From contig CABJAS010000005.1 in NCBI GenBank assembly GCA_902363625.1, positions 119,716-183,715 on the forward strand: a stretch of 64,000 bases of DNA, written 5' to 3'. The DNA is from Clostridiaceae bacterium (GTDB lineage Bacteria; Bacillota_I; Bacilli_A; Erysipelotrichales; Coprobacillaceae). The position numbers and the translations under genes are program-made. Shown piece by piece: positions 7,722-15,957 of the stretch (its first letter is position 1; each line of letters starts with the position of its first letter). The notes beneath the pieces are model-generated. The model worked only from the letters and a program-made list of their open reading frames with translations. It was not told the origin of the DNA and made no database searches.

Positions 7722-8330
7722 ATGATAGATCAGAAAACATTAGATAAAATTGAATTAGAAGCATTAAAACGTAATATACCGGTAATGCAAAAAGAAGGGC
7801 TTGATTTTATGATCAGCCTTTTAAATGAAGAAAAAGCAGCGACTTTACTGGAAATCGGCAGTGCCATTGGCTATTCCGCAATGCGTTTAGTGACCAATGT
7901 CGATCAGATGAAAGTGGAAACTATTGAACTGGATGATGAGCGCTATCAGGAAGCAAAAGAGAATATTGAAAAATATAAACTGCAGAATCAGATTTATCTT
8001 CACCATGATAATGCATTAACCTTTGATGAAAGCCAGCTGGTGCTTAAAAGCTTTGATGCCTTGTTTATTGATGCGGCCAAGGCACAATATCAACGCTTTT
8101 TTGAAAAGTATATTCCTTATATTAAAGAGGATGGCATTGTAATCGTTGATAATTTGGATTTTCATGGCATGGTCGATCATATAGAAGAGATCCGCAGTCG
8201 TAATACAAGACAATTAGTTAAAAAAATAAAAAGATTCAGAGATTGGATATTTGACCATGAACTTTATGATGCCCATTATTATCCGGTAGGAGACGGAATC
8301 GTTGTGGTCAAAAGAAAGGAAAAAGAATGA
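7722..8330 (+). CDS. trmR: tRNA 5-hydroxyuridine methyltransferase TrmR-like O-methyltransferase
   Basis: 202 residues, class I SAM-dependent methyltransferase of the catechol-O-methyltransferase-like family. Motif I is LLEIGSAIGYSAMRL; the metal and substrate site region holds LFIDAAKAQYQRFF and IVIVDNLDFHGMV. Position between mltG and two U32 genes matches Bacillus subtilis YrrM, which methylates 5-hydroxyuridine-34 to 5-methoxyuridine in tRNA. The function is therefore inferred from family plus synteny. One base separates it from mltG and it overlaps the next gene by 4 nt. Confidence 0.88.
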   Translation: MIDQKTLDKIELEALKRNIPVMQKEGLDFMISLLNEEKAATLLEIGSAIGYSAMRLVTNVDQMKVETIELDDERYQEAKENIEKYKLQNQIYLHHDNALTFDESQLVLKSFDALFIDAAKAQYQRFFEKYIPYIKEDGIVIVDNLDFHGMVDHIEEIRSRNTRQLVKKIKRFRDWIFDHELYDAHYYPVGDGIVVVKRKEKE

Positions 8331-9211
8331 AATATATTGTTCACTTAAATGATGAGAAGATGATTGGGCCTTTGATTGAACGTCAGATAGCAGGGGTAAT
8401 TATCGGAACGGACCATTATTCCAATGGTGGCATTTTAAACTGCACAATTGAACAGATTCAAGAGATGACAGCTAAAATCGATCATCGAATGCAAGTCTAT
8501 GTTTTGGTAAATCGTCTTTTTCACCAGCATGAAATAACAAGATTAAAAGTATTTTTAAAAGATCTGATGAATAGTGAGATTGACGGTATTGTTTTTCAGG
8601 ATTTTGGAGTGCTGAATATCGTTAGGGAACTGCAAGCATCCTATAAGATGATCTATGCTCCTGACACCTTAAATACAAATCATCAGACTATCAACAGCTT
8701 ATCATTATTAGGAATTGATGCTTTTATGCTTGCCGGACAGCTGCATTATGATGAAGTGGAAGCTATTGTGACACATAGTCAGAAGCCATGCATCGTTCCT
8801 GTTCACGGAGTACAGTACATATCATGTTCAAGAAGAGAACTGCTGACAAACTATTTCCAGCAGATTAATAAGACCGAAACCAGCACTTATGAAGATAGAA
8901 TCAAGATCAAAGTGAATAATAAAGAAGAGTATTCTTATATCTATGAAGATGAAGCCGGTACGCATATTTATACCACGAATGAACTTTGTACACTGGACTT
9001 GTCCATTCCGGGAGAATACGGTTATATAGAAACACTTTATTTGGATAATGATTATATCTTGGATGTGATTGATTGTTATCAGAAGCACCGAACAGAAAAA
9101 GAATTGAAAAGCAAGTATCCTCACCATGACTATGATCATGGATTCTTGGAAGACGGAACAGTTTATAAGATTGAAGATGTAAGGAAGCGTGAAGAAAATG
9201 AGAAACGTTAG
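8327..9211 (+). CDS. trhP1: Peptidase U32 family protein, TrhP1/YrrN-like
   Basis: 294 residues. The N-terminal TIM-barrel-like region (GVIIGTDHYSNGG, DGIVFQDFGVLNI) and VPVHGVQYISCSRRELLTNY match the small U32 protein YrrN. In Bacillus, the YrrN/YrrO pair supports prephenate-dependent hydroxylation of wobble uridine. The C-terminal part is rich in acidic residues and lacks the cysteine cluster seen in the larger partner. It overlaps trmR and the next gene, indicating coupled translation. Confidence 0.85.
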   Translation: MKYIVHLNDEKMIGPLIERQIAGVIIGTDHYSNGGILNCTIEQIQEMTAKIDHRMQVYVLVNRLFHQHEITRLKVFLKDLMNSEIDGIVFQDFGVLNIVRELQASYKMIYAPDTLNTNHQTINSLSLLGIDAFMLAGQLHYDEVEAIVTHSQKPCIVPVHGVQYISCSRRELLTNYFQQINKTETSTYEDRIKIKVNNKEEYSYIYEDEAGTHIYTTNELCTLDLSIPGEYGYIETLYLDNDYILDVIDCYQKHRTEKELKSKYPHHDYDHGFLEDGTVYKIEDVRKREENEKR

Positions 9212-10445
9212 TACAATCATAGATGGAAAAAGAGTGATTACCAAAAAGCCTGAGCTATTGGCTCCAGCCGGAAATTTAGAAAAATTAAAAGTGGCAATCA
9301 TGTATGGTGCTGACGCTGTATTTGTCGGTGGAAAAGAGTTTTCTCTGCGTTCTTTAGCTTCTAACTTTACTTTGGAGGATATAAAAGAAGCAGTAGAATT
9401 TGCCAATCAGTACGGGGCGAAGATTCATGTGACCTGCAATATTATTCTTCATGAAGAAAATTTAGAAGGCATTAGTGAATATTTAAAGGCGTTAGATGAA
9501 ATTGGTGTGACAGCGATCATTGTAGCTGATCCATATATTATGCTTTTAGCTAAGCAATTAGATTTATCGCTGCAAGTGCATGTGTCTACACAGCTGTCTT
9601 CGACAAATGCAGAAGCCATTCGTTTCTGGCAGAAGCAGGGACTGGAACGAGTTGTATTAGGACGTGAGGTTGATTATCAGGATCTTAAAGCCATTATGGC
9701 AGAAACTGATATTGAAGTAGAATATTTTATTCATGGCGCTTTATGTATCTCTTATTCTGGAAGATGCATGCTGTCAAATTATTACTCAAGACGTGATGCC
9801 AATCGTGGCGGCTGCTCTCAATCTTGCCGCTGGTATTATGATATTTATAAAGGCAACAGAAAAATTAATACAGATGAAGATATCCCTTTTAGTATGTCCA
9901 GCAAGGATCTGTCATTAGTAGATCATATCGGTGAACTGATTGAACTAGGTGTTGATTCCTTCAAGATCGAAGGGAGAATGAAATCTCTGCATTATATTGC
10001 GACAGTTGTGTCAACATATCGCAAACTGATTGATGCTTATTGTGCTGATCCGGATCATTTTGAATATGATTCCAAATATATGAATGAATTGAATAAAGCT
10101 GCGAATCGTGCTTTGACACTTGGTTTCTATAATCAAAAGCCAAGTCAAAAAGATCAGTTATTCAATTTGCGTGATGAACATCCTACTCAGGAGTTTTGTA
10201 TGCGCGTCTTGCATTATAATCCGCTGACTCAGCTGGCAAAAATCGAACAGCGCAACTATTTCAAATTAGGAGATGAAGTTGAGTTTTTCAGCCCTGATCG
10301 TGATAATTTCAAAATGGTTGTGAGGGAATTATATAATGAAGATATGGAAAAAATAGAGGTAGCCAATCACCCGATGGAAGTTTTATATGTGAAAGTAGAG
10401 GGGATCGTTAAAAAAGACGATATGGCAAGAAAGGTGGGAAAATAG
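9198..10445 (+). CDS. trhP2: Peptidase U32 family protein, TrhP2/YrrO-like tRNA hydroxylation protein
   Basis: 415 residues. The start KPELLAPAGNLEKLKVAIMY is the U32 signature. A cysteine-bearing block follows: GALCISYSGRCMLSNYYS, then NRGGCSQSCRWYYD, the likely iron-sulfur or redox-active centre. The C-terminal beta domain is typical of the long U32 form. Role: 5-hydroxyuridine formation at tRNA position 34, feeding TrmR. The ATG at 9198 is chosen because AAGGAAG lies 10 nt upstream; a GTG at 9189 would sit too close to it. It overlaps both neighbours. Confidence 0.88.
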   Translation: MRNVSTIIDGKRVITKKPELLAPAGNLEKLKVAIMYGADAVFVGGKEFSLRSLASNFTLEDIKEAVEFANQYGAKIHVTCNIILHEENLEGISEYLKALDEIGVTAIIVADPYIMLLAKQLDLSLQVHVSTQLSSTNAEAIRFWQKQGLERVVLGREVDYQDLKAIMAETDIEVEYFIHGALCISYSGRCMLSNYYSRRDANRGGCSQSCRWYYDIYKGNRKINTDEDIPFSMSSKDLSLVDHIGELIELGVDSFKIEGRMKSLHYIATVVSTYRKLIDAYCADPDHFEYDSKYMNELNKAANRALTLGFYNQKPSQKDQLFNLRDEHPTQEFCMRVLHYNPLTQLAKIEQRNYFKLGDEVEFFSPDRDNFKMVVRELYNEDMEKIEVANHPMEVLYVKVEGIVKKDDMARKVGK

Positions 10446-11062
10446 TGAAACCCATTATTATCGGGATTGCCGGGGGAACAGCTTCGGGAAAGACAACCAT
10501 TGCGAATCGACTGGTGGAATCTTTTTTAGATGAAACTCATGTCACTGTGATTCGCCAAGATGATTACTATAAAGATCAAACCCATAAAACCATGGCAGAA
10601 CGTGTGAAGAATAATTATGATCATCCGGATGCTTTTGATACAGAATTTTTAGTTGAGCAGCTGTCTGCCTTAAAAAGAGGGGAGACGATCTTAAAGCCGA
10701 CATATGATTATGAGCTGCATACCCGCAGTGATATCGTAGAAATGATCGCTCCCAGCCGTGTCATCGTGTTAGAGGGGATCTTTGTTTTAGCCCAAAAGGA
10801 AGTACGTGACTTATGCGATATCAAAGTCTATTGTGATACACCGGATGATATCCGTTTTATCCGTCGTTTAGTTCGTGATGTGAATGAGCGCGGACGTACC
10901 GTGGAATCTGTCATCAATCAATATTTAAGTACAGTAAAGCCAATGCATGATGCTTTTATTGAACCTTCTAAAAAATATGCCAATATTATATTTCCGGAAA
11001 ACACAGAAAATGATGTGGCGATCGACCTATTAATTACTAAAATTGCTAGTATTATTCAATAA
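10445..11062 (+). CDS. udk: Uridine kinase
   Basis: 205 residues. P-loop GGTASGKTT at the N terminus, then the uridine-binding region DDYYKDQTHK and YDHPDAFD. It phosphorylates uridine and cytidine with ATP or GTP in pyrimidine salvage. Translation starts at GTG just after AGGTGGGAAAATA, one base overlapping the upstream stop. Same place in the operon as in Bacillus. Confidence 0.95.
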   Translation: MKPIIIGIAGGTASGKTTIANRLVESFLDETHVTVIRQDDYYKDQTHKTMAERVKNNYDHPDAFDTEFLVEQLSALKRGETILKPTYDYELHTRSDIVEMIAPSRVIVLEGIFVLAQKEVRDLCDIKVYCDTPDDIRFIRRLVRDVNERGRTVESVINQYLSTVKPMHDAFIEPSKKYANIIFPENTENDVAIDLLITKIASIIQ

Positions 11063-11097
11063 ATTATGTTATATTTAGGACTGGAAGGTGAAAAAAC

Positions 11098-11574
11098 ATG
11101 GAAGAAAATAAAGTTTTACTAACCCTAAGTGGTATCGAAAAATTAAAAAAAGAACGTGAAAATTTAGTTAATGTTGAACGTCCACATGTCATAGAAGAGT
11201 TACAAGCTGCCAGAGCACAAGGGGACTTGTCTGAAAATGCTGACTATGATGCAGCCAGAGATAAACAAGCCGCATTAGAAGCAAGAATCAAAGAAATTGA
11301 CAGCATGCTGCAGCATGCTGAGATTATTAATGAAGATGATACAGATGTTGCCTTGGTAAAACCGGGAACAACAGTCACTTTATTAGATCTAGCAGATAAT
11401 GATGAAGGAACTTATACAATTGTCGGTTCTTTTGAAACAGATCCGGGAAATGGAAAGATTTCAAATGAATCACCATTGGCAAAGGCAATCATCGGACATG
11501 GTATTAATGAAATCGTCACTGTCGCAGTGGAAGATCCTTATGAAGTTAAGATTTTAAAAATTGAGTATAAATAA
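11098..11574 (+). CDS. greA: Transcription elongation factor GreA
   Basis: 158 residues, the family length. An N-terminal antiparallel coiled coil ends in the acidic tip (GDLSENADYDAARDKQ), followed by the FKBP-like C-terminal domain with ISNESPLAKAIIGH. GreA stimulates cleavage of backtracked RNA by RNA polymerase. Ribosome binding site GGAAGGTG. End of the mltG run, closed by a terminator. Confidence 0.97.
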   Translation: MEENKVLLTLSGIEKLKKERENLVNVERPHVIEELQAARAQGDLSENADYDAARDKQAALEARIKEIDSMLQHAEIINEDDTDVALVKPGTTVTLLDLADNDEGTYTIVGSFETDPGNGKISNESPLAKAIIGHGINEIVTVAVEDPYEVKILKIEYK

Positions 11575-11626
11575 TCTCGCTTGCGGGATTTTTTTATTAA
11601 AAAAAGCGGAATTTCCGCTTTTTTGT
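11574..11626. terminator. greA terminator and adjacent bidirectional terminator facing pepT
   Basis: First a 6-bp stem (ATCTCG / CGGGAT) followed by seven T, then a second hairpin AAAAAAGCGGAA / TTCCGCTTTTTT that works in both directions between the convergent greA and pepT genes. Confidence 0.85.
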
Positions 11627-12838
11627 TTATGCTTTAGCAATCTCAATTAATAGTTCAACGCATTGTTTCATAGCGTTAATGCTGACATATTCGTATTTGC
11701 CATGCGCATTGTACCCACCTGTCCCTAGGTTTGGACACGGCAGTCCTTCATAAGTAAGCATCGCTCCATCAGTTCCGCCGCGAATCGCACTGCTTCTAGG
11801 TGTTAAGCCGATTTCTGTCATGGCAGCTTTTGCTTTCTCGATAACACGCATATCTTTTTCAATATGCTGTCTCATATTGGCATACGTATCTTGGATATCC
11901 AAAGATATAATCGGATATCCATATTTTTTATTCATAAAGTCTTGGGCATTGATAAAATCCTGTTTTTGCTTTTCCAACAGATGTTCATCATGATTACGGA
12001 TAATATAATCCATCTGTGTAAAATCGACATTTCCACTCATGTTGTTTAAATGATTGAACCCTTCATAGCCGTCGGTATAGGCAGGATTATCAAAAACCGG
12101 AAGCAAGCTCTGAAATTCCATCGCTGCCAATAATGAATTAATCATTTTATATTTAGCACTACCGGGATGAATCCCTTTTCCCTGAACACTGACTTTGCAG
12201 CTGGCAGCATTAAAGTTTTCATAATCGATACAATCAATAGCTCCACCGTCAACGGTATAAGCAAAATCACAGCCAAAATAATTCACATCAAAGTTTTCGG
12301 TTCCGCGTCCTACTTCTTCATCAGGTGTAAAAGCTAATTTAATCGTACCGTGCTTAATTTCCGGATGGGCTAAAAGGTAGTCAGCCATCTGCATAATTTC
12401 TGCAATTCCGGCTTTATCGTCGCCTCCTAGAAGAGTCGTTCCGTCAGTCACAATTAAATCCTGATGAATATTTTCCCTTAAACTAGGAAATTCTTCAGGA
12501 TCCATCACAATATTTAGCGCTTCATTTAAGACGATTGGTGAGCCATCGTAATCTTCAATGATTCTCGGATTCACATTTTCACCACTCATATCCGGTGAAG
12601 TATCCATATGTGCGACAAATCCGATTGTAGGCAATACTTCATCTGTATTACTCGGAAGACATCCGTAAACAATTCCGGAATGATCTAGCTTTACTTCTTG
12701 AATTCCCATTTCCTGCATTTCTTTTTCTAAAAATCGCGCTAAATCCAGTTGCTTTAATGTGCTTGGCACACTGCTGGAAGCAGCAGAGGATTGGGTATCT
12801 ATTTTGACATAATTTAAAAATCGATCAACAACATTCAT
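11627..12838 (-). CDS. pepT: Peptidase T (tripeptide aminopeptidase)
   Basis: 403 residues, M20B metallopeptidase that removes the N-terminal residue of tripeptides. Metal ligands are visible in order: VAHMDTSPD, LLGGDDKAG (bridging Asp), TPDEEVGRG (catalytic Glu and ligand), YTVDGG and the final NAHGKYEY. RGGTDGAML closes the active site. Cytoplasmic. Monocistronic with its own promoter. GGAGGG precedes the ATG. Confidence 0.96.
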   Translation of the reverse strand: MNVVDRFLNYVKIDTQSSAASSSVPSTLKQLDLARFLEKEMQEMGIQEVKLDHSGIVYGCLPSNTDEVLPTIGFVAHMDTSPDMSGENVNPRIIEDYDGSPIVLNEALNIVMDPEEFPSLRENIHQDLIVTDGTTLLGGDDKAGIAEIMQMADYLLAHPEIKHGTIKLAFTPDEEVGRGTENFDVNYFGCDFAYTVDGGAIDCIDYENFNAASCKVSVQGKGIHPGSAKYKMINSLLAAMEFQSLLPVFDNPAYTDGYEGFNHLNNMSGNVDFTQMDYIIRNHDEHLLEKQKQDFINAQDFMNKKYGYPIISLDIQDTYANMRQHIEKDMRVIEKAKAAMTEIGLTPRSSAIRGGTDGAMLTYEGLPCPNLGTGGYNAHGKYEYVSINAMKQCVELLIEIAKA

Positions 12839-12864
12839 AATATCCCTCCGTTCTTATAATTTTA

Positions 12865-12893
12865 ATTATATGCCGATTAAAATAAAAGAGCAA
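12865..12893 (-). promoter_or_regulatory. pepT promoter
   Basis: On the minus strand TTGCTC, 17 nt, TATAAT. The -35 box overlaps the terminator hairpin of the upstream LCP gene. Confidence 0.6.
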
Positions 12894-12905
12894 TGAAATC
12901 ATTGC
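12876..12905 (-). terminator. Terminator of the LCP gene
   Basis: Minus-strand stem GCAATGA / TCATTGC with a 2-nt centre, overlapping the LCP stop codon, then a T-rich tract. Confidence 0.7.
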
Positions 12906-14380
12906 CCCTTGTGTATTTGCTCAATTAAGTTCTTTGCCTCTGTAATGGATGTTGCATCCAGATACGTTACATAGAGCTCTTCTCCATATTGAGGAAGATA
13001 AGTGATGTCATCTTCACCTGAAATAATTAGATTTTGATAGCTTAAATTGCCAAAGTTTGGTGCCAGTCCGGCAAGCGTATACAATTCTTTTTTAGTAAAA
13101 TTCGTCAGCATGTTTGACGATAATACTTTTAAGATAGAGTTGAAGTTAGTTACCACAGAGAAACTCGTCAGCTTATTGGTAATTCCTTGAATGACTTGCT
13201 GCTGGGCATTGTTGCGGATATGATCAGTCACGGTCTTACGATGACGGGCATACGCTAAAGCCTGTTCCCCATTTAAGTTTTGCTGACCTTCTTCTAAGCA
13301 GATGGCATCAGGCACATCATTGCTGTCCTGTTCGCAGAAACCGTAATCAACATGAATATTAATACCTCCGATGGCATCAATAATTTTAACTAACGCATTA
13401 AAGTTGAATTTCGCAAAATAATTAATATTAATATCTAAAAGTTCTTCGACTGTATTGATGACAGATGGAATCCCGGACATCCCGGCATGTGTAATCTTAT
13501 CTTTTTGTCCGCCGTTGATGCTGACATAAGAATCACGAGGAATAGAAATTAAACTAATCTTCATCGTTTTAGGATTGAAAGAAGCAACCATCAATGTATC
13601 CGTACGGCTGTCTGTTTTGATTGTTCCTTCTTCTTCACGAATATCAACCCCCATGATCAGAACATTGAAAGGTTCACTGGCAACATTGACCGGATCACTG
13701 GTTGCTGAAGAAGAAAGAGACAGCTGACAGACTAAAGTAGTCTTTTGCGTAAAATCTTCATTATACTTTTTCATCGTTTCCGTTTCTTTTTCCGAGACGA
13801 CGATGACATCGACATCTTTTTCTGCCAATCCGATGTAAAGATCTACTGCGGTTGGATAAGAGACAATCGTATGAGTAGAAGACGTTTTGTTGTAATCTTT
13901 TTTGAGTATGTTGGATAACGGCATCTTAATACTGCCATCTTCACAGGACAAGGTTCCAAAATAATCGATGTCTTTTGAACTTAAACTGGTAATATTGGAT
14001 TCTTTTAAAGCATATACATTACAAACCAATATTTCCTCGGTTAAATCAACATCCGTGATGGAATCCATCGTTTTATCGATATTATAATAAAGATGGTTGA
14101 CGTAGGTTAATGCGATACATAATGCCAGCATTAAACAGATCGAGCTTAATCGCTTGCGTTTAATTCTGTTTTTTTCTTTAAGCGGCATCTTACGCTTAAC
14201 CGCTCTTAGCTGTGTTGACCAAAAGCGAATAAAGACCAATGCACAAAGAACGACTAAGATAATAATAAATGTATAGCGAAAACCAGTTGTAAAGCCTTCA
14301 TATTGATAAAGCTGCCAGCTGCTGAATCCGGTAATTCCGATAAAGATGGCAGACAGCACAATTGCGAATATTTTTCTCAT
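12899..14380 (-). CDS. LytR-CpsA-Psr (LCP) family cell-wall polymer ligase
   Basis: 493 residues from the ATG supported by AAGGTGATAGAA; a longer in-frame start exists but has no ribosome site. Three hydrophobic segments (about 1-25, 30-50, 75-97) precede an extracellular region. An accessory domain (about 110-230) comes before the LCP core (about 240-400). The core shows IMGVDIREEEG, KTDSRTDTLMVASF, LISIPRDSYV and the C-terminal LNGEQALAYARHRK with catalytic-site arginines. Such enzymes attach teichoic acids or capsule to peptidoglycan. The substrate cannot be told. Divergent from the dehydrogenase gene. Confidence 0.92.
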   Translation of the reverse strand: MRKIFAIVLSAIFIGITGFSSWQLYQYEGFTTGFRYTFIIILVVLCALVFIRFWSTQLRAVKRKMPLKEKNRIKRKRLSSICLMLALCIALTYVNHLYYNIDKTMDSITDVDLTEEILVCNVYALKESNITSLSSKDIDYFGTLSCEDGSIKMPLSNILKKDYNKTSSTHTIVSYPTAVDLYIGLAEKDVDVIVVSEKETETMKKYNEDFTQKTTLVCQLSLSSSATSDPVNVASEPFNVLIMGVDIREEEGTIKTDSRTDTLMVASFNPKTMKISLISIPRDSYVSINGGQKDKITHAGMSGIPSVINTVEELLDININYFAKFNFNALVKIIDAIGGINIHVDYGFCEQDSNDVPDAICLEEGQQNLNGEQALAYARHRKTVTDHIRNNAQQQVIQGITNKLTSFSVVTNFNSILKVLSSNMLTNFTKKELYTLAGLAPNFGNLSYQNLIISGEDDITYLPQYGEELYVTYLDATSITEAKNLIEQIHKGQ

Positions 14381-14397
14381 TTCTATCACCTTGTTTA

Positions 14398-14426
14398 ATA
14401 TTACCCAATGGAGCAAATTTAGTCAA
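14398..14426 (-). promoter_or_regulatory. LCP gene promoter
   Basis: Minus strand TTGACT, 17 nt, TAATAT, ending 18 nt before the start codon. Confidence 0.6.
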
Positions 14427-14448
14427 TCAATATCATCGCTTTTTTCGC

Positions 14449-14477
14449 ATGACAAATTTCGCATAATCATATATAAT
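14449..14477 (+). promoter_or_regulatory. Promoter of the hydroxyacid dehydrogenase gene
   Basis: ATGACA, 17 nt, TATAAT. Divergent from the LCP promoter. Confidence 0.65.
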
Positions 14478-14498
14478 GAGTCAGGGAGTGTGAGAAAA

Positions 14499-15875
14499 AT
14501 GAAATTGATTGAACAGATGAAAAATGAAGATTTAGGATGTGTTCTTTTATATAATTTTACTTTGGGATATAACCGCCCTGTTCCGGTAAGTATTTATGAT
14601 TATGTTTTGCCGCTGCTTTTTAGTGAAAGCTTTACTTCGCATATTTTGAGTGCTTCTGGCTACAAGGAATGTGTGGAAGAAACTATAAAAGAGGAGCCCG
14701 CTTTATTTGATGACATTCGCAATCAGCTGGAAGAATTGAAGCAGCTGACAAATCGTACCTTAGGGTTAGCGGTGGTTAATCGAATACTAGCGTTTGAAAT
14801 GGTGGATCAGCAAGCTTGTGGGGTTATACAAACCCGTTCTATCCTGCCTTTCAATGAAGCGATTCGTTTAGGCGAATGGTTTAATCAGCTGACTTTAGAA
14901 GAGATAACTGTACCTTTTTCTACTCAGACGAAAAAAATTGTGATTTTGGATGGAGAGACACTGGGCGATGATATTGATCTTACACTATTTAAAAAATTGG
15001 GATCGCTGACGATTTATCCTGCCTCCACTCAGGAAGAAGCAATCGAAAGAATAGCGGATGCTCATTATGTATTGGTAAATAAAGTGGTGCTGGATGAAAA
15101 GGTATTAAAAACTGCTGAACATTTAGAATATATCGGACTGTTTGCCACCGGGACAAATAATATTGATTTAGCGTATTGCCAGGATCATCAGATTACGGTA
15201 AAAAATGTGTCCGGTTATTCTACCGATATTGTGGCACAGCATACGTTTGCTTTGCTTTTATATCTTTATGAAAAAATGGCTTATTATGATCACTATGTTC
15301 AGTCTGGAGATTACTGCAAATCTCCTTCGTTTTCTCATTTTGGAATGCCATTTAACGAATTATCAGGGAAAACTTGGGGTATAATAGGATTAGGGCAGAT
15401 CGGATGTCAGGTAGCCAAAATAGCAGAAGCCTTTGGCTGTCATGTTATTTATTATTCGACAAGCGGCCAAAATCATCACGAACACTATCAGCAGGTACCG
15501 TTTTTGACCTTGCTTGAACAAAGTGATATCGTCAGCATCCATGCGCCCTTGAATGAACAAACGTATCATCTATTCAATGGGAAAGCATTCGCACATATGA
15601 AACGTACTGCTTATCTGATTAACGTTGGCAGAGGACCGATTATCGATGAATTTGAATTGGCTTTTGCCTTAAAACATCATTTGATAGCCGGTGCCGGATT
15701 AGATGTATTAGAAACAGAACCGATGTCAAAAGATAGTCCCTTGCTTCCGCTTTGTGATTCACAGCACTTGGTTATTACACCGCATAGTGCTTGGGCAGCG
15801 GTAGAGACAAGGAATCGGCTGGTTCAGTTTGCATTTTCCAACTTATTGGCATTTATAGAAGAAAATGTTGAATAG
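14499..15875 (+). CDS. 2-hydroxyacid dehydrogenase with an extra N-terminal domain
   Basis: 458 residues. Residues about 145-458 form a D-isomer-specific 2-hydroxyacid dehydrogenase: the Rossmann motif GIIGLGQIGCQVA, active-site Arg in INVGRGPI, Glu in LDVLETEP and His in ITPHSAW. It should reduce a 2-keto acid or oxidise the hydroxyacid with NAD(H); the closest flavour is glycerate/hydroxypyruvate dehydrogenase, but substrate is unknown. The first 140 residues are an alpha-helical domain I do not recognise with confidence; enzymes of this family usually run 310-350 residues. The ATG at 14499 follows AGGGAGTG; the reading frame is open further upstream but has no ribosome site there. Confidence 0.85.
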   Translation: MKLIEQMKNEDLGCVLLYNFTLGYNRPVPVSIYDYVLPLLFSESFTSHILSASGYKECVEETIKEEPALFDDIRNQLEELKQLTNRTLGLAVVNRILAFEMVDQQACGVIQTRSILPFNEAIRLGEWFNQLTLEEITVPFSTQTKKIVILDGETLGDDIDLTLFKKLGSLTIYPASTQEEAIERIADAHYVLVNKVVLDEKVLKTAEHLEYIGLFATGTNNIDLAYCQDHQITVKNVSGYSTDIVAQHTFALLLYLYEKMAYYDHYVQSGDYCKSPSFSHFGMPFNELSGKTWGIIGLGQIGCQVAKIAEAFGCHVIYYSTSGQNHHEHYQQVPFLTLLEQSDIVSIHAPLNEQTYHLFNGKAFAHMKRTAYLINVGRGPIIDEFELAFALKHHLIAGAGLDVLETEPMSKDSPLLPLCDSQHLVITPHSAWAAVETRNRLVQFAFSNLLAFIEENVE

Positions 15876-15899
15876 AAGGTGATTAATCGCCTTTTTTGT
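15876..15899 (+). terminator. Terminator after the dehydrogenase gene
   Basis: Stem AAGGTGA / TCGCCTT with a TTAA loop, followed by TTTTG. Confidence 0.85.
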
Positions 15900-15957
15900 T
15901 TGCTTTTTGCAAGAAAATGTGGTACAAATAATCTATTGCAAGAAAAAGGAGAAATGA

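Noticed and set aside
8828..9406. 192-codon minus-strand frame
   Set aside because: It is fully antisense to the two U32 genes, which have clear family motifs.
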